A stretch of DNA of 64,000 nucleotides from Yponomeuta sedellus (lineage: Eukaryota; Arthropoda; Insecta; Lepidoptera; Yponomeutidae): the NCBI GenBank assembly GCA_934045075.1, contig OW203732.1:18941889-19005888 (forward strand), given 5' to 3'. Both the position numbers and the translations under genes were made by a program. Below, in pieces: positions 9,909 to 22,951 of this stretch. Within the stretch, counting starts at the first letter, position 1; each line of letters begins with the position of its first letter. The notes under the pieces were generated by a model, which saw only the letters and a program-made list of their open reading frames with translations, made no database searches and had not been told where the DNA came from.

Positions 9909-10249
9909 GGATTGTTTTTATTGAACATGCCAGAAACGCGCTTCATAAAATATGTAACGCACCCTGCGCCAAAAGTTCTCCTACAAACAATAAAGATTAT
10001 TTAGATAACAAAGATGTCCGGAATTGAAGCAGGTTCAATTCATGAGTTCTAGCAAATTTGCCAAACAAAAACGCGCCACGTCAATCGCAGTCGTTCGTTC
10101 TGTTACTCTTATGTCACGTCTACGCTTCTGTTACTGTGTTGTTTTGAATATGGAGGTAAAGGGATTTCACTACTAGGTTGTAGTAGTTACGCAAAGAAAA
10201 AGTCAAGAAAATTGATCCTACACCGTCCGAGCCTAGGATCTTGTTATCG

Positions 10250-10446
10250 GTGTAGTCGGTAATCTATAATATAAAAATGAATCGCTAAATGTGTTGGTAA
10301 GCGCAAATCTCGAGAGCAGCTGAACCGATTTCGCTAATTCTTTTTTTAGAATGTTCCTTATAAGGATGTTTTTTACGGAGAGAAAAATAAAAAAAAATAA
10401 AGAATCGACTGTTAGGCGGTACGAAGTTCGCCGGGTCAGCTAGTAT
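10250..10446 (+). mobile_element. Non-autonomous Helitron-like element
   Basis: Contains AGCAGCTGAACCGATTTCGC and ends GTTCGCCGGGTCAGCTAGT. Another copy lies reversed at 43550-43730. Confidence 0.55.
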
Positions 10447-12020
10447 TTCTTAAAAGTACGATTCCTCTAAAACGCTCCTCAAATACAGTTTATATAGTGT
10501 GGTAAAGGGAAATTCTTAAAAGTTTAAGAAGCATTGAAAGTACTCCTTCTGAGAATTGGATCTTCCATATTGTGTCAGTGTTATGTTATCGGTGTTACTT
10601 CTAAAAACACTAAGTATTCCTCTAAAACACCCCTCAAATTAAATTTAAATAGTGTTGTAAAGGGAAATAGTTAAAACTACTTCAGTAAATTACTAATAAA
10701 CGGCACATTTAGAACAAAAAGGGTTGTCCGGACGCAAAATTAAATGTAATGGAAAAGTAAACTGGAAATGTGTTTAAGTAAGAATAAATTGAAGTGCCTG
10801 TTGGATTACTAAATAAAGTAAAATAATTGTTTCCTATATTCCAGTTTACATCACCAACTGAATGGAGCAGAATCTCGCCACGAGAAGAAATTTAATTCAC
10901 GATCATGGTTAAAACTTAATAACACGCTTGTGTAAAGACTGTCTGTCTGACCGTAATTACCTTTATTTAAAACCATATGGCAGCAATCTTGAATTGTATT
11001 TATGTGTATTGTAAATTGAGATTTAATTCCATCCAATTTCGATCTGAAATAGGCTTAAGGTAAATTAAGTTTTAATGTATACGATTAAAATGAGAATAGG
11101 ACTTTGTGAAATTGTAATTATTATTTTCTTGAGTTAGTGGATGTACAGAAAGCTTCGACTGGTTGTCAATCTGTTTTGTCTAAGTACTTATGGTTTTTTT
11201 CTAGACAAAACGTACATCTTTCAGCCATTTTGAATCTTTCGTTTGAATAAAATGCATGACCGATCGGGATTAGATTACTTCTATTTTCATTTTAGTCAAT
11301 CTATAAGTTATAAAGAGTGTTACTTATATTTTATTGATAATCTTTATCACATTCCAACGTATTTTATAACCACCAAATCATTGATTTAATTTTAAACTGT
11401 ACTTGTAAGAAAGATATATCGATTTATTATTCAAACATTTTAATTAATAGGTTTTGTTTTTTTTTTCTTAAACTAGCAAGCATTTTAAATTGAACTTGTT
11501 TTAAATGCACAATAATTGCAGAATTGTAACTTGGTACAATATAATGTGTATTATTATTATTTGAAAGTGTAGTTTATCCGAATAAATGCAAATATACAAT
11601 TTCTACTTTGTTTTGTCTCGTATGGAATTCGTATTATGTTCTATATAGTATCGTTATTTCCATCGACAAAATAACTGTATTGTATACGGAGACGATTCTG
11701 ATGCGATTATAGAAAAAATATTACTTAAATATAGTACATGAATGTGCCTTAAAAACAAAACGTCTTCCCACTTTATCAATGTTAGGCGCTAGTTAATCAA
11801 TTGGTATATTATTTCGTTTAATTTTTATGAAGAATAAATTTTATTAGATAATATACTTGCTACTTATCATTGTATCCAAAGGCCAGAAGGTCGAAGTCAT
11901 TTTATTGTATTTATAAGAACTATGTACTTTACTTGTCATGTAAAATATTTAATGAATTATGCGATATAACGAAGAAATGTATTATACAATTACCAATAAA
12001 AGTTATTTTAAAATTTAAAA
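10447..12020. other. AT-rich intergenic stretch, no gene seen
   Basis: No splice-linked open frames. Two diverged copies of a TAGTGTKGTAAAGGGAAATW sequence at about 10497 and 10651 suggest an old duplication. Confidence 0.6.
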
Positions 12021-12116
12021 ACCTATTTAGAGGCTAAAAATTTCACCCATGCCGGGATTCGAACCCGCAACCTCTGGCTATCCGTACCAGCGCTCTACCA
12101 ATTGAGCTAATTATTT
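12021..12116 (-). mobile_element. SINE1 (tRNA-derived), minus orientation
   Basis: On the - strand TAGCTCAATTGGTAGAGC (A box) and GGTTCGAATCCCGG (B box), then the tail TTTTAGCCTCTAAATAGG. Confidence 0.7.
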
Positions 12117-12248
12117 TAAAATTACCAACTGTCTTTCTTATCATTTTCAAATTTACACCGACTATATTACGGACAATCTTGCCCCTCTTGGTAGGTACTT
12201 ATTTTGTTTACCGCAAATTTTAGTCCACCTTATTTACATCAAGTTTGT

Positions 12249-12492
12249 AGTCTATTTATTCTTACTTGTCCAATTTAGTAAACAAGATTCTAACCTTAAA
12301 ATTGAGATAAGATGCCTAAACTAGACATTTTCTCGCAAATTCATGAACTATGTTTATAAAATTGGCAGCGTGTTATCTAAAAGAGTGTTCCAAGTTACTT
12401 CATTTATGGTAATATGGCAGTTTTGGACTAAAAAGTCAGTTTAAGGGTAGAATCTTGTTTACTAAATTGGACAAGTAAGAATAAATAGACTA
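12249..12492. mobile_element. Palindromic MITE, Tc1/mariner-like
   Basis: Ends GTCTATTTATTCTTACTTGT and its reverse complement, flanked by TA on both sides. About 245 bp. Confidence 0.85.
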
Positions 12493-12589
12493 GAACCACA
12501 ATTTGTTTGATGAAAGAATCAGAATGTGCAGTAACTCCAACGTTAGAAACACAGACGAAGCAAAAATCTTAATTACGTGATATTTCAGT

Positions 12590-12725
12590 CCAGAGTTTCC
12601 TGTCCTGGGCCACCTCAGACCACTCCGGCAGATGGTTGTCGAGATCATCTCTCCACCGTCTTCTAGGACGGCCTCGATTGCGATGTCCATCGTGAAGCCT
12701 TTGCCCAGCAGTGGGACACAAACAT
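12590..12725 (-). mobile_element. LINE reverse-transcriptase C-terminal remnant
   Basis: On the - strand TTTGTGTCCCACTGCTGGGC, then codons resembling the RGRPR.RW.DDL..HL motif of non-LTR ORF2 ends, interrupted by frameshifts. Confidence 0.5.
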
Positions 12726-12815
12726 AGAGGCTACGTAAAAAAAACGTGATGTTTATTGTCCAAAAACCTCCTTATTATTTGTCTTAGTCTTAGGCTACAA
12801 GCAATAGCGTTTGTA

Positions 12816-13178
12816 ATCGATATCAACCCTTGTATGACCCCCACTGCTGGGGCACGGGTCTCTTCCTGCATCGCAGGAAGGTTAGGCCATACTCCACCAC
12901 GGGGGCCAAGTCCGAGTTGGTGAAGGATTGTAATACAGTGGCGGGCCTTACTGTCAGAAATTGTCATGCTGCCCATAAGGCCTCTGACGTGGCTTAACGA
13001 CTGCCATTACATGACAGCCGGCACCAACATCTTAACGTGCCTTGCGAAGCGTGGAAGCGCTCGGAAAAAATGCCACTAGCGGTAGTCACGGGCCGGTCAC
13101 CCATCCTGCACCGGACCGCGCCTGTTGCTTAACTTCAGTGATTGATTCCAATCACTCCACGAGCGGCCACGAGCGCTT
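12816..13178 (+). repeat. R1 repeat, full length
   Basis: From GATATCAACCCTTGTATG to CACTCCACGAGCGGCCACGA. Best plus-strand reference copy together with 28106-28465. Confidence 0.82.
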
Positions 13179-14860
13179 CGTTTCGCAGCGTTTGTAATCC
13201 TAAATCTTATTTCTGAATTAAGATTTAATTATTTTGGGCAAATAATATGCAAAGTAACAGAAAAAACTAAACACATGCCCCGAGTTCCACTACAACTTGT
13301 CAAACATTTGCTTATTAGGTAAATTGAATGAATTTATCGAAACCCGATAGGAACTTACTCATCATTTGTTTTCCAACCAGAGTGAATGAACAAATAACGA
13401 GTAAGAGCAGCAGCCTCAAAGGAAGCTAGTCGCCAAGGTCCCAGCTCCTAAATTTCCCACGCAACCGCGTCTGCCTTTGTGTCACCGTTGAGGCGTTTAC
13501 CTCTTCAAGCCCAAGGTCGTAGAATTGCTGCCTCTTTGACATATTTGATTATCCTGTGAAGCCTGGATAGACGGTGTTTGCGCTAGAACGTTTTAGTTCC
13601 TTGTGTTTACGATGTAGCGCTATCTCGTTTTGTCTGTATCTGCTGCATAGTCATGCTTAGTTTACACCAAGCCAACACTGGCTGCCAATAAGACTGGCAG
13701 CCAGCGCTGGCTTGGTATTTGCCTAGTTTAAAAACCTATTTAGAGGCTAAGTAATAGTAAGTAGTAGTAAGTATTAAGAGTAAGTAGTATGTCGCAACCC
13801 TAATGTGCTTTGTGATGGCTGATTGAGGGTAGTCTGAAACCTTATCAGCCGAAGATGCGAACGGGTACCAGCCATCAGTCTTCTCGTGGCCACGATGACT
13901 GTAACGTCGTCGAAACGTCGAGGTAAAATAGCAATAAATTAGTACTACGCGATTAAGCCCCGAAAATATTCTGTGTTCAAGTCGCGAAAGTTTAAAATAT
14001 GTTCTATTTTGACAATTTGGAAACTTCTCAATACGCTGAAGCGAGTCACGCGTTTTGTGGCGATGAAATGTCAGAATTTGAGAATTAATGTACTGGAAAG
14101 TCACGACTTTAGACGTTTAAAGGCGCGACTCGCGTCGTCGTCGTACTACCAGGCAGGTGGACAGATAGTCAGATATAGAATAGGACTGAAAAGAAGTTTA
14201 AAGAGTCATCGCACGGATGTAAAAGAATCGCATCGGCTTCATGCAGCCGGAAATACGCTAATGCGCAGATTTTAGCAACTGATTTCCGCTTAAAATAAAC
14301 CGAAAACTAATTCTGTCCATCCGCCTTGAAACAATAGAGAATCTTTAAATATTTCATGAATCTGAAAATATATTTTTTCTCACATTTTCAGGGTCACTGG
14401 AGCACTTTGTCAATGAACGCGTGAGAAATAATGTTATTAAATGTGTCATAACGAGTTTTATTATCATAAGTAATACATAGCAATAAGACTTGAGACCGGT
14501 TAACTATCAGAACTTGCATTATACATGGTGCTCCAGAAAAAAATATGAGACAATTATGGAGTGATAGGAAAACCTACGCAACTTAATAGTTAGTTAATTC
14601 TAAAAACATTCAATTAGGTAAGATGTTCACGCATTTCTCCCGGCACAGTCGGTAGAAACAAGGACTACTTAGTCACTTGTCACTGCCTTGTAAGAGTAAT
14701 TGGAGATATTCTTTACAAGTGATACAGAACAGAACTATATGGTATAGTACTGAATACTGTCATTTATTTTGACTCACCAAGACATTACACACAACTTTTA
14801 GTGGGCTAATGCAAGCAAGTTTTAAATTCTTGAGTGGATTCATAGTTTTATTTACTTTTC
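13179..14860. other. Intergenic stretch without recognised gene
   Basis: Holds a SINE1 tail remnant at about 13726-13750, a hairpin at 13666-13716 and unassigned AT-rich sequence. A 100-codon plus-strand frame at 13973 has no recognisable motif or splice context. Confidence 0.5.
13666..13716. ncRNA. Short hairpin, 22 bp arms with 7-base loop
   Basis: Arm ACCAAGCCAACACTGGCTGC pairs with GCAGCCAGCGCTGGCTTGGT around ATAAGAC. Two sites are A-C on the + transcript but become G-U on the - transcript. Size suits a small fold-back. No evidence of transcription. Confidence 0.3.
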
Positions 14861-14864
14861 GTAT

Positions 14865-15015
14865 GGTGTCAACCCTGTGTATGTCCCCGCTGGGGCAAGG
14901 GTATCTTCCTGCACCGCAAGAAAGTTAGGCCTTACTCCACCACGGGGACCAAGCGCGGGTTGCGGGTTGTAAGACAGTAAGGCCTTATTGTCAGAAGTTA
15001 TGTAGGTAGCTGCCC
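14865..15015 (+). repeat. R1 repeat, 5' part
   Basis: GTCAACCCTGTGTATGTCCC to TTATGTAGGTAGCTGCCCAT, diverged from the full copies. Confidence 0.65.
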
Positions 15016-15399
15016 ATAATTCAACAATATCCAGAATTATTTTGTAACACCTCTAATAAAGCGTGTGCTTTATTTTCTCGACAAGGTGAATCGGCGTAAA
15101 AACAACCTTAGTAATCACGCTTGATTGGCCCTAGACATAATCGTAGGCAGCATGTACCGGCAGATCGTCAGCCACGAGTCGCCACACAATCGCCATTGTT
15201 CAGCAGATGAGGTCGGCGGACTGTCCGGTGACTAATTGACATCATAGTCAGCTGACATTGCAAATTGCACAATAATATGCTTTGCTAACACGGTGGCTAT
15301 CAGAGGAATGGCAGCAAAAAGATGCCTAAAAAACAGCCCCAAGTGCGAACCGTGCGGTGCGTTTGGTAAAGCTGCAATTCAAAGTTTATTACCACAATT

Positions 15400-15620
15400 C
15401 GATGTGTGTGGCGAGCACATGTCAACTCTGCGTGCCCACTACAAACTCAAACATTCTTGCATCGCGCAATCAAAGTGTTACACATGACATACCATAGATA
15501 GAACGTCCGACTAACAACAGTTGGTCCGACCGTCCCGTTCGCAGGCATACGATGGCCTGGCGGGGAAATTCCTCCCTTTATAGTGGAAGAGCACGATCAC
15601 CCGCCCTTCCCTAAATATGC
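15400..15620 (+). mobile_element. Solo LTR
   Basis: TGTGTGGCGAGCACATGTCA to CGATCACCCGCCCTTCCCTA matches both terminal repeats of the element at 29928-30714, with no internal sequence. Confidence 0.65.
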
Positions 15621-16500
15621 ATTGCGTATCCGGTTACAGACAGATAGAAGAGGACCTATACATACTAATACTTTTAATACTATTTCCAGTGTTTTTCCTA
15701 CGATACCACGCTAGTCTACTGCGCTGCCCAAGACTTAACGATATGTATTAGAAACTTAGCAACCTCTTACCTTGACATTGGCTGGCATACCTAACACTAA
15801 ACTTAAGGCAGTGCTAAGTTGTTTCCACATCTGAACTATGCTTCTCTGTAATGCTGTTTTAGCGGCCATATTAACACTATTACAACTTTTCCAAGGTTTG
15901 GCTTGCGAAACTTCTTGGTCGTAATAATCAGAACTTTACCCAGACAGCTCATGTGCCTAGATAAGAACGTCGTGTCTAGAACATCCTTGGCCTAAGACCA
16001 TACTTACACTTTTTATCATGGTAATAATTACTATAATAATAAAATTATTATGACATATGTAAGTGAAATAATTTATTAATTAATATTGGCATTATAGCAA
16101 CTGTTCAAGATTTCGAAATGTATTAGATAAAATAATTATGTTGATAATTTCGAGCCACTTTCATAATTTTACTTGTATTATCTTTCACTGGACTTAGATA
16201 CACCCCCCGACCAATACTGCTGAAGCTTAAAACAAATCAGTGTATCTAACTCCGAATTGTATAAACGCTTGAGAGTACCTTCTTAAAAATTCCTGGTTTC
16301 AGTGTTATTTATAAAAACACAATTCCTTAAAACACTTTAAAAACGCTGTCTAATAGTCCGTGGTGGAGATTTTACAAGGTAAAACGTAACCAAAGACTTA
16401 TTAAACTGACTCTAAGGAGTGCTGTAGAGGAATTGTATAAATAAGATTGTTTAATGAAATTAATTACGTTTTACTAATAAATAATCGCGATTAGACCCAT
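15621..16500. other. AT-rich stretch, nothing recognised
   Basis: No coding frame, tandem repeat or clear element end was seen. Confidence 0.5.
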
Positions 16501-16504
16501 TTAA

Positions 16505-16780
16505 TATGTCATCATCACCATCAACCCATTATATTCCCGCGGGGCCAAGTCCGGATTGGTTGAGGCTTGCAAGACTGGCTGGTCTTACTGTCAAAAGTTT
16601 TCAAGCCGCCTTAAGGCCTTCGTCTTGGCTGAACGTGCCTTGGGAAGCACGGAACAGCGCGGAATAATGCCACTAGCGTTAGTCATAGACCCATGTCACC
16701 CATCCATGCACTGAACGCGCACTATGTTGCTTAACCTTCGTGATCGTCTAATATCACTCCGGCAGCCGGGGCTTCGAGCG
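16505..16780 (+). repeat. R1 repeat, diverged
   Basis: CATCAACCCATTATATTCCC to TCACTCCGGCAGCCGGGGCTTC. Many substitutions and small deletions mark an old copy. Confidence 0.6.
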
Positions 16781-17394
16781 ATTCTCGAGTTTAATATATA
16801 ATCGTGTAAGACTGTTTTAGTGAAACTTTTTGTCCGAATCCTACGCGAACGAAATCGCGGGTACAGCAAGTACAGCAAGGATTATAATATAACTTGTAAC
16901 ACCCTGTTGGCTGTAACAATATCGGTTCGCCTTGCAGTCGTGTTTTGTCGGTTCGCAAAAACTACGTGCAATTTTCAATAGGTAGAGATAATTTGTTAAG
17001 ATAACGTTTTTTGTGTATTTTTATCACCTAATTATAATGTAAAATTCTTACCCGGTTTTCTTGTGTTTGACTTCGGTCTGGTTTCGAAGAACTACAATTA
17101 AATGGTTTACTCAACAACTGGCAATTCTCAAATATTTTAGTAAATATTCCTACAAAATTAGGAAAATACTGTGTACCTACTACTGCGCAAGAACAGCACT
17201 GTTCAAACGATACTGGTTACCTGCATAGTTACAGAATGCATGATTTGGGGAAAGACTGAAACCGAAACCAAAACTAAACGAAGAAGCCATCTAAACTACA
17301 AATAATTGGTATCATTTTCGCATCACAATTACAAAGTACACGCTATTATGCCTGGTTAAACCGCTCTTGAATGTGAATGAAACGCTCAGTGAAA

Positions 17395-17610
17395 CCGAGT
17401 GATTGGAATCAATCACCCTGGTTAAGCAACAGCAGGCACGGTTAGGTGCTGGATAGGAGACTATCGTTAGTAGCATTTTTTCCAAGCTCTTCCGTGCTTC
17501 GCAAGGCACGTTAAGCAGTCGTTGGTACCGACTGTCATGTAATGGCAGTCGTTAAACCATGTCAGAGGCCTTATGGGCGGCTACATAACTTCTGACAGTA
17601 AGGCCCGTAA
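17395..17610 (-). repeat. R1 repeat, 3' part, minus orientation
   Basis: CCGAGTGATTGGAATCAATC to TCTGACAGTAAGGCCCGTAAC. Confidence 0.7.
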
Positions 17611-17689
17611 CTGAGTAGGGTATGCCACATGTAAAGGTTGATGAGCTGTCGATTACGCGTATAAAAAACAGCCTTTGCATCTACGTAAC

Positions 17690-17890
17690 AAGATGATTTA
17701 TGTAGCGTCCAGTGGCACCTCACTCACACTAAAAAGGGTGACGGAACCACACGGCCGCTGCACTACCTGGGTCATTGTTTTTAGATGGAGTATATAGGAT
17801 GGTATAGGCTTGCCCAGCACCTATACCATCCTGACAGCGTAATCGGCATAGAGCACAGGAACAAGTCAGTTCTGAAAGAGCTGTGATAAA
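17690..17890 (+). repeat. Unclassified dispersed repeat
   Basis: GCCCAGCACCTATACCATCC followed by AGYSTARTCGGC is shared with 41470-41530. A short inverted repeat (GGATGGTATAGG) surrounds it here. Confidence 0.5.
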
Positions 17891-19263
17891 ATCTTATCTG
17901 TGATAATCTTAAGTTAAGGGTGGTGACACAAATGTCTACCTACGAAAAAAATGAGGAAAACGTGAATAACTTTTAGGAATCTTTAATCCGTCTATGTCTT
18001 GTTTTGCATTGACATTGTCCCATTTATTTAAATTAGACAATAATATAAAGTGCTATCAAAGAAGTAAAATACATAAAAAAGGGTTATTGGCCGGTTAGCA
18101 ACAGGTGGTATGGCATGGTGGGTGGTATAATTAACAAAGTCACCTTTGCGGTCAGTTGCCATCAAATGTCACATCTACAAACATATGTAAACCATGAGCA
18201 TTTTGTTTTTGATAAAAAATACACTGCCCTGTATATACATCATCACGACATGCAAATTAATATCGAGGCAGACAAAGGCAGCGTAATGTATATTTTTGGA
18301 AAAAAACTCCATCACCACACTATACAGGGTGCATCCAAATAAATCCCCTCATATATCTAAAATGTGGTTCGTATCGTTATTAGTAACATTGTTTTTATAT
18401 CATAGTGGATTCCATCCACACTTTTAAAAACGAAATGCGAAAAATCTTTTAATAAAAAACTTAAGAAGATTTACGGTGTTATTTTTTTAGAGCACGATTC
18501 CTCTAAAACACTCCTCAGAGGTGTTTTAGTAATCTTGGTTATGGCTTAAGCTATAATTATAAAAATACAATGCCGCAAGTCTTCTTGGTAGGTACTCTAC
18601 CGCACGACAGCGATCTGGCTCAAATATTTAATTAAACTAGGAAATAGGTTTTAGGTTTAGTTTAATTTAACAAGTAATTATCTTATTTAACAAGTAATTA
18701 TCTTAATTATCAAGTAATTATTTAATTTAACAAGGTTTAGTTTAACAAGTAATTATCTTTTATCCATTCTATTCAGTTTTATTCTGTGTGCAGTATTTAA
18801 GTTCAATAAAAACATGAATTTTTGTCGATAAAAAAACCTAATTAAAAGAAATTAAACACGCCATTAGTCCGTATAATTAACAGTATAATTTTCATCTGTA
18901 TTACAGTAACGATACGGTATGAAAGAAAACACCTGATAGTTTTTTTCGCTATTGGGAAACCCTGTATTGTTCATTTAAAACCTCCAAATTAAGTAAGGAT
19001 TTAGTTACACCCCGTATATTTTTGGTCCTTCGAGCCGGATATTATTTAGTTAGACGTCAAAATTGTCGTGTGACGCGGCAGTGATTCACACACAACACAA
19101 CACGCATGTCTGAATCGTCAGTCGCCAACTAATTATTTTGATAACTCTATAATTTTTATATCAACTCGAATGTACCACTTAGTTGGCGGTCAAACGACTT
19201 CCTAAGAACAAAATTCTTCTAAATGTGGAACTTGCACATAATATAATCACTTTTATTTCCGAC
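17891..19263. other. AT-rich stretch with local AAGTAATTATCTT repeats
   Basis: 18665-18760 holds four diverged copies of TTAACAAGTAATTATCTT. No gene recognised. Confidence 0.5.
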
Positions 19264-19625
19264 TCTATCATCACCATCATCATCAACCCATTATGTCCCC
19301 ACAGAAAGGTACAGTCTATTTATTCTTACTTGTCCAATTTAGTAAACAAGATTCTAACCTTAAAATTGAGATTAGATGCCTAAACTAGACATTTTCTCGC
19401 AAATTCATGAACTGTCATGAACTATGTTTATAAAATTGGCAGCGTGTTATCTAAAAGAGTGTTCCAGGTTACTTCATTTATGAAAATATGGCAGTTTTGG
19501 ACTAAAAAGTCACAGTTTAAGGGTAGAATCTTGTTTACTAAATTGGACAAGTAAGAATAAATATACTGTATAGGTCATATTCCACCACGGGGGCCATTCC
19601 GGGTTGGTCGAGGATTGTATGACTG
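19264..19625 (+). repeat. R1 fragment split by a nested MITE
   Basis: The R1 head (CATCAACCCATTATGTCCCC) stops at about 19312 and resumes at about 19569 with CATATTCCACCACGGGGGCC. The gap is the Tc1-like MITE (19313-19568) with ends CAGTCTATTTATTC / GAATAAATATACTG and TA on both sides. Confidence 0.8.
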
Positions 19626-20036
19626 GACTTCTTTTCTCTACGAGTAATACTAATACCTTAATTTTTCACAATACGAGAAGCACAGATCTTTGTCTGTGGT
19701 GCGAAGTCATTCTAGTCACGTGGTACAAAAATGCGCCATAAAATTCTGACTTAACGTCACAACCTGCACATAACGCCTTATAATGCAAAGAGCGTTTATC
19801 AGCATAAGAGTTCGTAAAATAATGTTTTTATGCAACTAGACCCTTTTAGAAAACATTTAGGATTCTATGATTAAACGAAATCCAATAGATGTTTTTAGTA
19901 ACTTAAATTTTCGCATTTTTTGGGACCCCGAAAGACTGAAAAAAATATTAAGATGTTAAATTTTTTTTGACCTAAGTTTTACGTACTACATAAAACCGTC
20001 AGTCAGTCTGGATGTAAGATAAGATAATTATCTGAC

Positions 20037-20230
20037 GACCTCTGTGGCGCAGCGGTAGCGCATCTAACTACTATGCAAGAGGTCCCGGGTTTGAATCCCG
20101 GTTGTGGACAAAAAAACCCCCAGGTCTTGGATGTTTACATGTTTGTGATGTCGTTGTTTCTGGATCCCGAGACACAGGGGTGGGGCCAGAAGCAATGTAT
20201 GTAAATGTTATGTTTGTATTGTCTTTGCCT
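20037..20230 (+). mobile_element. SINE2 (tRNA-derived), complete
   Basis: Head CCTCTGTGGCGCAGCGGTAG (A box) and GGTTTGAATCCCGG (B box), then the AGGTCTTGGATGTTTACATG body. The head looks glycine-tRNA-like. No anticodon stem good enough to call a tRNA gene. Confidence 0.75.
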
Positions 20231-20436
20231 GGTTACCATAGCACAGGGTATCCTAGTTTGGGACTGGGACAGGCGATTGTGTTTAGTGGAATTTATTGAT
20301 TTACCTATTTTGTACGTATTTTGTGGTATAAGAAGTGATTACTTATTAGATTAGATTAGAACTCTTTATTGTACACACATATTGTACACACACACTTATA
20401 TTCATTTTATATGCGACCCGTGCTAAGAACAATTTC

Positions 20437-20640
20437 AAAAACCTATTTAAAGGCTAAAATTCTACCCATGCCGCGAGTCGAACCCGCCACCTTTGGCTAA
20501 CCGTGCCAGCGCTCTCCCAACTGAGCTAATGGGCGACTTACCGGCGAAATTTTGAACCTCTTTACAATACTCTCTGTAACTATTACGTAAAATGAATGGT
20601 GGACTTTTTAGCCTCTAAATAGGTTCTTAATAAGAAGTAA
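20437..20640 (-). mobile_element. SINE1 copy with a tail at each end
   Basis: Minus-strand tRNA-like part at 20464-20536. The AACCTATTT..AGGCT tail is at 20440 and an inverted copy (GCCTCTAAATAGGTT) at 20610-20630. Confidence 0.6.
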
Positions 20641-20989
20641 TGTAACTTCAATGTAAATTTGACTCAAGTTCCCCATTATATTGCTCCTAAGCAAATGTTT
20701 TGGTGGACTTAGACAAAATTGCTACTTTAGGAAGGATAAGTCTGTAATTCAAACTTCATTAGGGTTAATAGTGTATGTATTATATTTTGCTTGTAAAAGT
20801 TGATTTCAGTTAACTTATATTTACCGAACACTTTTTATTTATTTAGCCGATATAAAAGTATTGTTAAGTACACTTGGTACGTAATCTAGATTTTTATCTC
20901 TATGGACTTTAGTCCAGTTACTGACTTGAGAATTTCACTGTAATTAAATACTTAAGTATGGTTTGTGTTATCGAAAAACAGATTTATGT

Positions 20990-21105
20990 TTTTGAACTAA
21001 AACTTTCGTAAGCACAACACATTGTAGACTTTTAGTTCGGATACAGGTTCGACTCTTCCGATATAACAACACCCGTAAGTAGTTCCGGACTAAAAGTCTA
21101 CAGAT
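20990..21105. mobile_element. Small MITE with GTAGACTTTTAGTYCGGA ends
   Basis: GTAGACTTTTAGTTCGGA at about 21025 and TCCGGACTAAAAGTCTAC at about 21084-21101 are inverted. Related to 5740-5890. Confidence 0.6.
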
Positions 21106-21891
21106 CTATGTTGTCAACCTTTAAGTTGAAAACTCTGTTAAAACTATTTTGAATAAATCTGGCGTTTTATTGTTACGTTATCCATCCACATATCCATAAA
21201 TTGTAAAACCAACAACTTGTCGTTCATTAAACACCTAACATTTTTTTTATAACAGCCTATCTTTAAATTCTCAAATCAGAAACCAGATTGATTTATATTA
21301 AATTGCAAATATCTTACCTAACTTCGGACAGTCATTATGTATAACTACCGCTAGTTTCTGAATTAAGAATTTCACTAAGGGTCTGTTTCACAATCTGCAG
21401 ATAAAGTTCCGGATAAGCTATCCGCAACTAATAAATAAAATTTCTTATATTTAAAATTTTTTATATTAAGTGGTAATAACATCTATATTATCACCGTATT
21501 GTAGTATTACATTTCTAGTTGTCTGCGTATAACTAAGTCGTTACTAAAATTAAAGTTCCAATTGCCCCTGTTAAAGGTCAAGGGCTATAATCTACTAAAT
21601 GATAAGGGTGATTTCTGTGATTATTTAAATTTATCATTAATTTACTTCTCTAGAATATAAAGTTCTTAAAATTGCAATTACATATGATTGAATGATGGCA
21701 ACAGCGATTCAAGACTTAAAAGTAAAACTTGGATAAAAATAAAAATTAGAAATGTAGGAAAATTAAAATGCTGTGTATAACTTTAATTGGCATAATCGCT
21801 AGCCCTAAGTCACTTTTAGTATAAGCTTTATCATGTTCGCGTGCTTGCTGTTGGTGTACCTAATTAATAAAATAAAATAAAAAAATAAACT

Positions 21892-21980
21892 AGGGCTGCC
21901 GTTTGTTCTAAATTTGAAGCCATAAACGAACACACGCAATATAAGAAAAAATATTTAAATTTAGAACAAACGGTAGCCCT
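21892..21980. mobile_element. Small inverted-repeat element (24 bp arms)
   Basis: AGGGCTGCCGTTTGTTCTAA and its reverse complement with one mismatch surround a 41-base AT-rich centre. Confidence 0.6.
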
Positions 21981-22548
21981 GGTTGCGGATAGCTAAAGAT
22001 CATTATTCTCCCGTTCCATTCTTTTTTTTAGTAGTGAAGAAGACAGACAGATGTATACTTCAATATGTACTTAGTAAAATTCTCAATTCAGGTTTCTGCC
22101 GCACGGGTACTATCGCCCGCGACATAAGTGCGAGATTCGAATAAAAAAACTGCATTGTCACACCATTGTCTTCAACATGTCATTTTTTATTTTATTGCCA
22201 GTTCGCTGGACACTGAGAAACGTTGGCTACCACATCGAATTCAAATACTCGTAAGCCAACATCCTGGCCCAACCCGTTTCCCCGCAATCTACGCCAATAT
22301 TAGTCGGCTGGTCTCTACCAGAGACAATGAAACCAACGGACCAACATAACACCCTCATTTCATTCACTTCTTCAGCAACGAACCACTCACATAATACCAT
22401 ACATACCAAAACAGAGGTCGTTAGTTCGATTCCCACTGGAGGCTGCAAAAGGCCTCAGTCTGAGTGTACTTCCATGTTTACGATGTCCTTGCCTGGTTAC
22501 CTAGTTTGGGGCCAGCGTAGCGCCTTGATTATGTAACATATCACGTAT

Positions 22549-22951
22549 GTATACCAGTGGCGTAGCTAGGTAACCAAGGGCCCTGGGGCAAATTAAAAAA
22601 TGGGGCCCCACTACTATGTAAACTGATTAGGTTTTATGAAATAAAAATATGAAATATACAAATACTTTAACAAATACAATAAAACGCACATCGATGAATA
22701 ATACAACGCACATATCACTATCCGTCAAATTGACAACACGTCAACCTACGGAAAGAATTTAGGGGAATTCTGACTCAAATGAGTAGTCTTGATTAAAGTA
22801 GGGTTGCAACCTGTCATATTTATTTTGAAAATGGGAGAAATTTCTAAAAGGTCAGTTCGGTCGAGATTTCTGGTAAGGATTCGAAGGCCCCCTGAGCTTG
22901 AGGGCCCCGGGGCACTGCCCCGCCTAGCGCCTAGATAGCTACGCTACTGCG
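22549..22951. mobile_element. hAT-like MITE
   Basis: Ends CAGTGGCGTAGCTAGG and TAGCTACGCTACTG are inverted. GTATAC flanks both sides as a likely target duplication. About 400 bp and non-coding. Confidence 0.65.

Noticed and set aside
13973..14275. 100-codon plus frame
   Set aside because: No recognisable domain, start context or neighbouring exon; composition like flanking DNA.
20040..20105. tRNA-Gly-like gene
   Set aside because: Part of SINE2; other copies carry the same body sequence, and the anticodon stem is poor.
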